The position numbers and the translations under genes are program-made. From Cyanobacteriota bacterium SRBZ.bins.94.201705 (GTDB lineage: Bacteria > Cyanobacteriota > Cyanobacteriia > Cyanobacteriales > Cyanobacteriaceae): a stretch of 64,000 nt of DNA. The notes beneath the pieces are model-generated. The model had not been told where the DNA came from. It saw only the letters and a list, made by a program, of their open reading frames with translations, and did no database searches. The DNA lies in assembly GCA_030549855.1 (NCBI GenBank), contig JAUQQP010000005.1:20365-84364 (forward strand), written 5' to 3'. This document shows, piece after piece, positions 29,335 through 37,004 of the stretch. Position 1 is the stretch's first letter; every line of letters begins with the position of its first letter.

Positions 29335-30801
29335 CTAGCTGAAGTCGATTTTACCGGCTTCTATAATTTTCCACTCCTCATCACTTATTCTCTCCAGCTT
29401 AGCCGGTTTTAGTACCCTTATATCTTCCCCCAGGATAACATCCGGAATGGGATTCGCTGTTTGGAATAATCCAGTGTATACTGCCGCTTCCAGTATTCCC
29501 CTGGAAAAGATTTTGAGACGATTAGGAAAAACATAATAATTTCTAATGCCTACTGTTATACAAAAATCCCCCGTTATATTTGATTTGAAAAAGGCCTTCT
29601 TGTCGCCACTATCCCCACTTTTTGTTACTATGTCAACCAACAGATAAGAAACTCTAGACAGCATTCGATAATCCTGGTTATACAAATCCAATAATTCTTT
29701 TTCCTCTTGACTGTAGGAGAGGACTTTTCCCTCGGTTTTAATTTGATTCTTTTTCTTGACAAATTGAGAAGTTATCTCCTTGAAACTCTCGTCAATCGCC
29801 CACTCCCTTTCTCTCCCATCGTCTTCTACTTTCTCTTTACTAACACCGGAAAAATGCTCAATATTAGACACCTTTGAAATACAGTATTTTATCATTTTTT
29901 CCAACAACAATTGCCTGGCATCTATTTCCTCCTTGGTCTTTTTAAACTCCTCTATAATGGCTCCTATTTTCGTTTTTATTTCTTCCAATTCATCGTGGTA
30001 TTCTCTGTCATGGCGGTAGGGAATCAACTCACAATCTTCTCGTTTTGGCGGTGGGGTTAAAAAACTTGTATCTCCCTGCCATTTGCTAACTTTGGCTTCG
30101 TAATCTCTGATTTTATCTTCCAGTAATTCCTGCTTCTTAATCCATTCTTTTTGAAAGGATAATAACTTTTTATCTAGGAGGACTATTTTGTTGTTGGTTT
30201 CCCTTTCAACCTCTTCCTTAAAAGACTTCAAATCCTCTTGCCAATGATTGGTGTTTTGCCTGTTATCGGAGGGAATTTTTGTGGCAGAAGTGGGAAGGCT
30301 AGTAGTAAGAATGCCCTTGTTTTGTAGAAGCCACTGGTTACCGCTGGGGAGAATTTTCAAAACTGCCGGCTTATCTAGGTACAAATTTCCACCTTCTGTT
30401 GTTTTGAATCCTGGTGGTAAATCAAAGAGGAGATTGATACTGTGTTTGTTATCCACCCTAATCCTTCTGAGGGGATTTAAGACGAGAAGATATTGTTTTT
30501 CTATAGGGTTGTCCAGTAGCAAAATCCAGTAGTTACCAGAGGGGGAAATTTCTACAACTATTTGATTGGGGTTTTTGCCTCTGTAACTATCTGCGGTGAG
30601 AGAAACTGGGGTAGCATATTCCTCAAAAATCCTTGGTACATCGTTATATATGTCTACCAATTCCTCTAGGGGGATTTTAAGGGGTTTTGGGGGAGATAAA
30701 CCGGCAGGAGGGGAAATGGTTTTTTGGGATTCTAGCTGTCTCAGTCGCGACTCCAATTGCTGGAGGTAAGTCCAAATTTGTGACAAGTCAGCCTCCTTCA
30801 T
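29335..30801 (-). CDS. coiled-coil protein of unknown function, partner of VWA lipoprotein
   Basis: A 488-residue protein. A short N-terminal coiled coil (LQQLESRLRQLESQ) is followed by a beta-rich part (~50-175) with two related stretches, ISPSGNYWILL and ILPSGNQWLLQ. A highly charged helical region runs from ~190 to 370 (KEEVERETNNKIVLLDKKLL...). A compact C-terminal domain (~385-488) ends in LEEISDEEW-like sequence. It shows no signal peptide, transmembrane helix or catalytic motif I know. Its ATG lies 9 bp after the stop of the lipoprotein gene, with aaggagg nearby, so the two form an operon and probably work together. Confidence 0.7.
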   Translation of the reverse strand: MKEADLSQIWTYLQQLESRLRQLESQKTISPPAGLSPPKPLKIPLEELVDIYNDVPRIFEEYATPVSLTADSYRGKNPNQIVVEISPSGNYWILLLDNPIEKQYLLVLNPLRRIRVDNKHSINLLFDLPPGFKTTEGGNLYLDKPAVLKILPSGNQWLLQNKGILTTSLPTSATKIPSDNRQNTNHWQEDLKSFKEEVERETNNKIVLLDKKLLSFQKEWIKKQELLEDKIRDYEAKVSKWQGDTSFLTPPPKREDCELIPYRHDREYHDELEEIKTKIGAIIEEFKKTKEEIDARQLLLEKMIKYCISKVSNIEHFSGVSKEKVEDDGREREWAIDESFKEITSQFVKKKNQIKTEGKVLSYSQEEKELLDLYNQDYRMLSRVSYLLVDIVTKSGDSGDKKAFFKSNITGDFCITVGIRNYYVFPNRLKIFSRGILEAAVYTGLFQTANPIPDVILGEDIRVLKPAKLERISDEEWKIIEAGKIDFS

Positions 30802-30810
30802 ACATACCCC

Positions 30811-32361
30811 CTATTTATTCTTCTGAATACCTATACAAAAGCGCCCTATTACTACATCATTACTTCCGTTTTTCAGGGTTTCCAGACTGAGGGTTTTTAG
30901 TCTTTTCATAAATATGGACAAGTTCAGAGTTTTAGAGCCATCTGTACCACTATTGTCGCTCCAATTATACCACCAATCTAGGTCCTTGAGGTCATTAAGA
31001 ATTAAGTCTGTCTCAAAGAGGTAGATTTGGGGTTGTGGGAGTTTCCTTATGTCGAGAGTAGCTACAAATTGCAAGTTTTGTTTATTGTCGTCTAGTTTCA
31101 AGTCACTAATGGTTAATGCCTGTTGGAGGGAGACATTAGGGGTTTCGCGGAAATATTTTTTACCGGAGGTAGATACACTACCAGAAACTGTCTGGTTACC
31201 GGTGTCACTATTGGTTTCACTGGCTACACCGGGGGTGGGATTGAAGATATAAACCCTGGTTTTTGTCTTTAGATTTTCTTCGATAATTAGAAGAGTATTG
31301 TTGCTGTTTTGAGGAGTTGCTAGTTGGGGGAAAGGTGTGGAATACTTGATAGTAACTGTGGGCTTGTCATTGCTAATAATGTTAAGGAAATCATAGGCAC
31401 TAGTTTTTTCATTTTCCGGGGAAACTACTACCTTGGCGTCAGATAAAGCAAAAACTCTTTCTATTTGCCCGTCTGTCGGTAATTGTGAGTTGTTTTGGAT
31501 GTCAGCAAAACTCCCCAAATTTACTGGAGATTTGAGAATATTTTTACCGGGGAATATAAACATCTCACTGTATTGTTGTAAGTCGGGGGCGAGTCGTTTA
31601 TACTCTTCAAAATAACGGGAAATCCTGTCAAATTTTCCTATAACAATGAGATAGAATGGACGATAGGTATCAGGATTGTTTTCATCACTGGCATATTTAA
31701 ACTTAGCCTTACCGGTGAAGGGGTTGAAGACAATACCATTAAATTGACTCTTAACACCAATAATGCCTATGGTATAATCCTGTCTACCTTGGGTGAAATA
31801 GTTTTTGTTAAGGGCTTCAATTAACTTACCTGGATCATCCCCTTCTAAGTCAGTGACAATGATAGTGAGTTTTTCTCTTCCCTCGGCGGGGGGAATAATG
31901 GCTGATTGTATAGGACTAGTGATAGGCTGGTAGGTGGGGTCTTTGCTGTCGTAGAATATAGGGAGTTTAGAATCCTGACGGAATCTGGTGCGGGTTAGGG
32001 GTTGTGTTTCTCCGAGACGGTAGTATTCTATCCGAGTGTTGTTATCCTCAGTGATGCTAGTGGCGAGTATTTCCATCATTTTCACATAATTGCTGTTGGG
32101 TTTGGCGACGAATCCCAACATGGAGTCACTACCGTCTACGTAAATGGAAACATCTAGGGGTTGACTGAGGTTAGCTGTATCATTGGTGGTGGTAGCGGGG
32201 GTGAAGGGCATTGGACAGATAACCCTCTCTTCCATTTTGCCACAGCCAGGGAGGAGGGATAGACAGAGAAGAAGGGCAAGGAGGGGAAAACGAGGCTTAT
32301 TTTTTCCCAGAAGGTTTACAATTGGGGGATAGGATGGAGATTTCCAGAGGCAAGGTGACAT
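30811..32361 (-). CDS. lipoprotein with von Willebrand A-like domain
   Basis: A 516-residue exported protein. Residues ~22-41 are a signal peptide ending in the lipobox LLPGC, so it should be lipid-anchored. A VWA-like domain starts near residue 70: VSIYVDGSDSMLGFV gives the DxSxS metal motif, and IIVTDLEGDDPGKL is in the place of the later Thr/Asp MIDAS residues. The C-terminal ~200 residues are beta-rich (KPTVTIKYSTPFPQL; IYLFETDLIL). It may bind a protein ligand outside the cytoplasm. It is the first gene of a two-gene operon with the coiled-coil protein. Function unknown. Confidence 0.72.
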   Translation of the reverse strand: MSPCLWKSPSYPPIVNLLGKNKPRFPLLALLLCLSLLPGCGKMEERVICPMPFTPATTTNDTANLSQPLDVSIYVDGSDSMLGFVAKPNSNYVKMMEILATSITEDNNTRIEYYRLGETQPLTRTRFRQDSKLPIFYDSKDPTYQPITSPIQSAIIPPAEGREKLTIIVTDLEGDDPGKLIEALNKNYFTQGRQDYTIGIIGVKSQFNGIVFNPFTGKAKFKYASDENNPDTYRPFYLIVIGKFDRISRYFEEYKRLAPDLQQYSEMFIFPGKNILKSPVNLGSFADIQNNSQLPTDGQIERVFALSDAKVVVSPENEKTSAYDFLNIISNDKPTVTIKYSTPFPQLATPQNSNNTLLIIEENLKTKTRVYIFNPTPGVASETNSDTGNQTVSGSVSTSGKKYFRETPNVSLQQALTISDLKLDDNKQNLQFVATLDIRKLPQPQIYLFETDLILNDLKDLDWWYNWSDNSGTDGSKTLNLSIFMKRLKTLSLETLKNGSNDVVIGRFCIGIQKNK

Positions 32362-32515
32362 TGGTGGACAACCCCTTGAGATAGGTTATAGTTCAAATAG
32401 AAGTATACAGCAACGAGAGAAGAGGGGGGGGACGGTTTCAAAGGGGCAACAATAATAATTCTAGGAAAAGTTCAATAGTTACAATGGAGGAAAACAGCTA
32501 GTCATTGAGGGGAGT

Positions 32516-33124
32516 ATGAAAGAGAAACCCGTATTGGATTTTATACCTCCAGACCATGTTAATATTATGGGTTATGTGGACGAGTCGGAGGTAAACGGGC
32601 CAGGACGTCGTGCGGTAGTATGGGTACAGGGGTGTAATCGAGGATGTCCAGGTTGTTTTAATCCCCAGTCTTGGCCGTTTGAGCCTAATCAAATTGTTTC
32701 CATTTACGAGTTAGCGGCACAGATTTTAAGTAATCCTCGTAATGAAGGTGTTACATTTTCAGGGGGTGAACCTTTTTGGCAGGCGGAGGCGTTAGCAAAG
32801 TTAGCCAGGATATTGAAAGAGAAGGGGTTAAGTGTAATGTCTTTTACAGGTTTTACCCTAGAACAACTACAATCGCCCCAGGCGCCACCCCACTCCCAGG
32901 ATTTGTTATCTCAGTTGGACATACTCATTGATGGGCCTTACATTCAGTCTTTAGCCATCAACTCTCCTGATTCTTTGGTTTCTTCCAGTAACCAGAGGGT
33001 TCATGTATTCAACCCCGAGTTTAAGGATAAACTGAATTGGGCCTCAGATCAAGTGGAAATTCATATTCTTAAGGATGGGACTAGGATTGTGACTGGTTTT
33101 TTGGGCTCATTGAATTTAATTTAG
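32516..33124 (+). CDS. NrdG-like radical SAM activating protein
   Basis: A 202-residue radical-SAM protein. WVQGCNRGCPGCFNPQSW supplies the CxxxCxxC cluster, GVTFSGGEPFWQAEAL is the SAM-binding GGEP motif, and LDILIDGPY is typical of the anaerobic ribonucleotide reductase activase (NrdG) group. Such proteins cleave SAM and make a glycyl radical on a partner. No nrdD or other glycyl-radical enzyme is seen in the window, so the partner is unknown. The start ATG follows gaggggagt. Its stop overlaps the stop of the convergent gene (TTAG at 33121-33124). Confidence 0.85.
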   Translation: MKEKPVLDFIPPDHVNIMGYVDESEVNGPGRRAVVWVQGCNRGCPGCFNPQSWPFEPNQIVSIYELAAQILSNPRNEGVTFSGGEPFWQAEALAKLARILKEKGLSVMSFTGFTLEQLQSPQAPPHSQDLLSQLDILIDGPYIQSLAINSPDSLVSSSNQRVHVFNPEFKDKLNWASDQVEIHILKDGTRIVTGFLGSLNLI

Positions 33125-34206
33125 GCTAAATCTGCCAAAAATTGGACTATTTCCCTAGCAATATATTCTGCCCCCTGTTTATCGAGTTTTTTGTTGCTTT
33201 GGGGGGGCAGTACGTCTTTTTTCAAAAAATCCCAATTGCCAGTGAAAAACTCCTGCCAGTCTATTATACGATGGTAGCTATATTGCCGGAGTCCCTCTAG
33301 GAGGATTTGTGCTTCGGCAAAGCCATGGCGGGTGAGGCTAATGATGGGTATGTCCAAACACATACTTTCGGCAAAGGTGCTAAAACCCGGCTTACATATC
33401 ACTTTACCACACAGAGGCATAAAATCCACTGGACGTAGGCTTTTGTCTGTGACTTTTAACAGGTTGGGCAGGGGGGGGGCATTTTTATCAAAGGTGATGA
33501 ATTGCCAGTCAGGGAAAAGGAAAAGATTGTGGTAGGGAATAGCTTCTAATCCCAAGCCACCGAAGGTGAGTAAAACAGTTTTTTCCCTATCCTTTATCAG
33601 ATTAAAACGATGGCGTATTTCCTGTTGGGGATAACGGGGTTGACTGCCGATTAAGCCTACATCTTCCTTTACTGGGAAGGGTTGCATTTCTTCTGCCATA
33701 GGTAGACGAAACAGTCTGTTTACCTTGCCATAGTGATTAGCTAACCAGTCTGCTATGGAGACGAATTCACCACCCCAACTGCGATAAATGAAATCCCAAC
33801 CGAAATTACCTACCATCCAACAGGGAATATTTGCCTGGAAAGCCACCTCTGCCATCATAGCGGGGATGTCTGCCACTATGAGGTTTACCTTGTTGAGACG
33901 GACGAATTCTACCTCTTGTTGGACTATTGTTTTTTCCTTCTGCTGGTATTCTCTAAGACGGATAAGTGTACTAGCCAAATCCATGTTAAGACTGTCAGAC
34001 TGTATTACTCCCACATCAAATGCCCTCACCCGGTGAATAAAATCTCCTTGGATGTAGGCTTCTAAAAGCCATCTTGGGGCGGTGGTGGTAATTATCAAAA
34101 GTACCTCTGGGTTTATTTGTTTTATCCTATTAGCCACGGATGCCATTCTCACTGCATGGCCGAAACCATGATTGGTTATTGCCAAGTACAAAACTGGTCT
34201 AGACAT
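33121..34206 (-). CDS. GT-B-fold glycosyltransferase-like protein
   Basis: A 361-residue protein beginning YLAITNHGFGHAVRMASVAN, the glycine/histidine loop of MurG/UGT-like GT-B enzymes. LIVADIPAMMAEVA and VLLTFGGLGLEAIPY match the domain-linker regions, and CKPGFSTFAESMCLDIPII is the donor-binding segment near the C-terminus. It resembles the group related to the N-terminal half of L-arabinokinase and predicted UDP-GlcNAc-type transferases. Donor and acceptor unknown. It shares a 4-bp overlapping stop with the radical-SAM gene. Confidence 0.75.
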   Translation of the reverse strand: MSRPVLYLAITNHGFGHAVRMASVANRIKQINPEVLLIITTTAPRWLLEAYIQGDFIHRVRAFDVGVIQSDSLNMDLASTLIRLREYQQKEKTIVQQEVEFVRLNKVNLIVADIPAMMAEVAFQANIPCWMVGNFGWDFIYRSWGGEFVSIADWLANHYGKVNRLFRLPMAEEMQPFPVKEDVGLIGSQPRYPQQEIRHRFNLIKDREKTVLLTFGGLGLEAIPYHNLFLFPDWQFITFDKNAPPLPNLLKVTDKSLRPVDFMPLCGKVICKPGFSTFAESMCLDIPIISLTRHGFAEAQILLEGLRQYSYHRIIDWQEFFTGNWDFLKKDVLPPQSNKKLDKQGAEYIAREIVQFLADLA

Positions 34207-34310
34207 GGTACTGTGTTTGTGGTTCCAGACTGCGACAGAGTACGGGCTTTAATTATAAGTCTGTACAGTCCTCATCTTGCCCCTTGACAATTTTCTTTTT
34301 TCTTGTTAGC

Positions 34311-34868
34311 ATGTTATTACAATCGGCGGCCGTCTCTGATTCACCCGTGGTGGTGGAGTGGGGCGGCTTGTTGTGTTTTGAGGGGGGATTCCAGTGGGGG
34401 GCAAAGGATGGAGGAAAAGAAGGAGGATTATTGCACTTTCCGGCAGTGAATGGAAGTGGGAATCAGATAAGAAGGGCGGTTATTTTGATGAAATTCTACA
34501 ATTTTGAGCTAAACGGGCACAGCATGAGGGAATTGATAGTAAAATGGACGAGGAGGTACCCTCATTCTTGGATTGCTTTAGCGGTGGCAGAGGCGATTTA
34601 TCAGGGGAGGTTGAAGGCGGTTTCGGTGGAACAGATATTGAACAGTTGGATGAGAAGGGGGGGTGTGGCGCAAAGCTTTAATTGTGAGTTTTTGCGTTTG
34701 ATTGAACCAGAGGTGGAAGAGGAGGAAGGGATGGAAGACTACAACAGTGTGCCCTTGTTGGGGATAGGGGGGAATAGTGTGCCTGTCCATGAGGCCACAA
34801 ACCATGCGCCCGTGGAGGAGGATTTATCCCATTTTTTCCGCAAATTGAGGGGATTTGTGATGGGGTAG
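34311..34868 (+). CDS. conserved hypothetical protein
   Basis: About 185 residues from ATG 34311 (the frame also opens at TTG 34284). The first ~65 residues are variable and glycine-rich. The conserved core is RRAVILMKFYNFELNGH, WTRRYPHSWIALAVAEAIYQ, and VSVEQILNSWMRRG followed by FNCEFLRLI. I recall this core from cyanobacterial proteins without known function; the helical Trp/Arg-rich segment looks like a nucleic-acid or protein binding helix bundle. There is no signal peptide if it starts at 34311. Confidence 0.6.
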   Translation: MLLQSAAVSDSPVVVEWGGLLCFEGGFQWGAKDGGKEGGLLHFPAVNGSGNQIRRAVILMKFYNFELNGHSMRELIVKWTRRYPHSWIALAVAEAIYQGRLKAVSVEQILNSWMRRGGVAQSFNCEFLRLIEPEVEEEEGMEDYNSVPLLGIGGNSVPVHEATNHAPVEEDLSHFFRKLRGFVMG

Positions 34869-34939
34869 GGATAGGGCTTGTCTGTGTCCCGGGATTTTAT
34901 GTAAAAATAGTAAAACGGCAGTGAGAGACAGAAAGGTGT

Positions 34940-35197
34940 ATGGCGAGAAAACCAGACGAGTATTTGGTTCACATTCTTCTAAGTGGTGGCCACCGGGAGG
35001 AGGTGCGTTTTCCCAGTATACAGGATTTCCAGAAGTGGTACAGTGGGGAGTTAGTCCCCAAGGCGGATTCTAAGGATTTTATCAGTGTTCCTATTAAAAC
35101 AATGCAGGGCGAATACATGGTAATACGCCCTTCGCAAGTGGTGGGAATAAGAATCGAACCGGTATTTTTTGGCAGTGTAGATCGGGAGGAGGTTTAA
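34940..35197 (+). CDS. small conserved cyanobacterial protein
   Basis: An 85-residue soluble protein: EYLVHILLSGGHREEVRFP, FQKWYSGELVPK, then VPIKTMQGEYMVIRPSQVVGIRIEPVF. The beta-strand pattern suggests a small barrel. It has no known function. It lies 71 bp after the previous gene on the same strand and converges on rpmB with 21 bp between. Confidence 0.65.
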   Translation: MARKPDEYLVHILLSGGHREEVRFPSIQDFQKWYSGELVPKADSKDFISVPIKTMQGEYMVIRPSQVVGIRIEPVFFGSVDREEV

Positions 35198-35218
35198 GTC
35201 AAGCAAGTGGCAGGGATA

Positions 35219-35464
35219 CTATTTGCAGACGTGCTTGCTCAAGTCAATGCCTGCCTCTTTTGCCATGGCAGTTAGTCCCTTCTTGTCGAGGGTTTTGAGG
35301 GCCTTGGTAGAGAGACGCAATTTCACAAAACAGTTGCCCTCTGGCCACCAAATCCGTTTATACTGTAGGTTAACGTGTTGCAGTTTTTTGGTACGACGGT
35401 GGGAGTGAGAAACAGCGTAACCGTTATTGGCCCTTTTGCCTGTCAACTGGCAGACGCGACTCAT
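35219..35464 (-). CDS. rpmB: 50S ribosomal protein L28
   Basis: An 81-residue basic protein starting [20 protein letters not shown], the L28 signature, then [20 protein letters not shown] and [16 protein letters not shown]. It binds 23S rRNA in the large subunit. Only the first Cys of the zinc-type CxxC pattern remains (C5), so it belongs to the non-zinc form. Normal length for cyanobacteria. Confidence 0.97.
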   Translation of the reverse strand: MSRVCQLTGKRANNGYAVSHSHRRTKKLQHVNLQYKRIWWPEGNCFVKLRLSTKALKTLDKKGLTAMAKEAGIDLSKHVCK

Positions 35465-35548
35465 GGTCTATCCTCCTGTGATGGGATAACAACAGCAAAT
35501 TATAATTGTAGTCGGATTTTTCTCTGGGATGCAACTGAATACTTATTG

Positions 35549-36298
35549 TTACATAAGTAGTTGAGCGACGTTACGGGCAAACAAGTGGCGGCGGTTAATC
35601 TTGCGGGCAGCTTCCTCAAGGGGGAGACAACGGAAGTTATTGCCATGGCCGTCTACCTGGTAGACAAGGGAATTGTCTAAATCTAGGGCGGTGAGTCTGC
35701 CAAGATTTTGATAGTAGACGCCAGTGTCGATACCAAGCCAACCTTCTCCTTGGGCGATGTCTCCCGGTTTTAGGCCATTAAAGGTAAAGGTGATGGTATG
35801 TCCCACAACGATAGTCTTGTCAGGGAAGTAGGGTTTTTCGATAGAGTGGAACTGATGACGAATCCAACAGAATTGGGCTTGGGATTGTTGACTGAGGGGC
35901 AATGAGGGGTTAACGCCGGCATGGACTAACCAAAAATCCCCCAAATCTATGTACAGGGGGAGGGTTTTAAACCATTCAATATGTTCAGGGGGTGGGACTT
36001 TTTGGCCGTAACTTGCCACTGTGGCATTACCGCCGTTACGCAACCAGGTTTGGAAGGCTATAGGATTTATGGTTTTACCTCCCAGGGCGTCCAGTAACAT
36101 AATCTCATGGTTGCCCAGGATAGAATAATGACCATTTTCCTTCACAAATTCTACCACCTTAGCGGCCTCAGGCCCACGATCGATCAAGTCGCCGAGGAAG
36201 TAGAGGGTATCACTGGTGGAGGGGCTAATCTTGTCCAGGAGGGCACAAACCGCCCCATAGTGCCCATGAACATCCCCGAATACTATTCTTCTGCCCAT
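35549..36298 (-). CDS. calcineurin-like metallophosphoesterase (serine/threonine phosphatase-like)
   Basis: A 249-residue phosphoesterase. GDVHGHYGAVCALL, LGDLIDRGPEAAKVV and SILGNHEIMLLD are the metal motifs GDxHG, GDxxDRG and GNHE; WLVHAGVNP and VVGHTITF supply the later histidines; IDTGVYY is the last part. This is the PPP-type pattern, acting on phosphoproteins or on dinucleotides such as Ap4A. Substrate unknown. 112 bp separate it from the divergent miaE. Confidence 0.88.
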   Translation of the reverse strand: MGRRIVFGDVHGHYGAVCALLDKISPSTSDTLYFLGDLIDRGPEAAKVVEFVKENGHYSILGNHEIMLLDALGGKTINPIAFQTWLRNGGNATVASYGQKVPPPEHIEWFKTLPLYIDLGDFWLVHAGVNPSLPLSQQSQAQFCWIRHQFHSIEKPYFPDKTIVVGHTITFTFNGLKPGDIAQGEGWLGIDTGVYYQNLGRLTALDLDNSLVYQVDGHGNNFRCLPLEEAARKINRRHLFARNVAQLLM

Positions 36299-36410
36299 TA
36301 TTGTACTCTGTGCTAGTCCATGCCTATGGCTGCCACTATATCTAGTCTAACAGATGTAGTTTGTTTTATTATATATTGGCGGCCCTTCGTTTGTTCTGTG
36401 ACGGATACCC

Positions 36411-37004
36411 GTGTCAAACTACACCACCATCAAACTTCTGCGGCAACCCACTAACCCTCAATGGCTGGAGTTGGCCTTGGCGAATCTGGATACTATTCTG
36501 TTAGACCATTCTCACTGTGAGCGGAAGGCGGCTGGAGTGGCTGTAAACCTGATGTTCCGTTATCCTAGCCATAAAGATTTGATTTATCGTCTTACAGCCA
36601 TTGCCAAGGAAGAATTAGAGCATTTTGAACAGGTGAATCAGTGGTTAGAAAGGAGGGGGATAAGCCTAGCACCATTAAAACCAGCCCCCTATGGTGCCAC
36701 GTTGAAACAGGCCATCCGTAAGGAGGAACCAGAAAGGATGTTGGATTCTTTGCTGGTGGCAGCGTTGATTGAGGCCAGATCCCATGAAAGACTGGGACTT
36801 TTGGCCCAACACTGTCCCGACGAGGAGTTGGCCAGGTTTTATAGGGGGTTAATGGCGTCGGAGGCAAGACACTATGGGGCCTATTGGCTGTTAGCCAGAC
36901 AGTATTTCCCCCCGGAGATGGTATCAGCGAGATTGGAGGAATTAGCCCAGTTGGAAAGCGAAATCCTCTCACAACTGTACCCCGAACCGCGCATCCATAG
37001 CTAG
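36411..37004 (+). CDS. miaE: tRNA-(ms2io6A)-hydroxylase MiaE-like
   Basis: A 197-residue diiron protein. AKEELEHFEQV, EARSHERLGLLA and SEARHYGAYWLLA give the E...ExxH...E...ExxH iron ligands of the ferritin-like MiaE fold; DHSHCERKAAG holds the first Glu. MiaE hydroxylates the isopentenyl group of 2-methylthio-N6-isopentenyladenosine at tRNA position 37. The start is GTG 36411. The stop (TAG, 37002-37004) overlaps that of convergent cphA in the palindrome CTAG. Confidence 0.88.
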   Translation: MSNYTTIKLLRQPTNPQWLELALANLDTILLDHSHCERKAAGVAVNLMFRYPSHKDLIYRLTAIAKEELEHFEQVNQWLERRGISLAPLKPAPYGATLKQAIRKEEPERMLDSLLVAALIEARSHERLGLLAQHCPDEELARFYRGLMASEARHYGAYWLLARQYFPPEMVSARLEELAQLESEILSQLYPEPRIHS

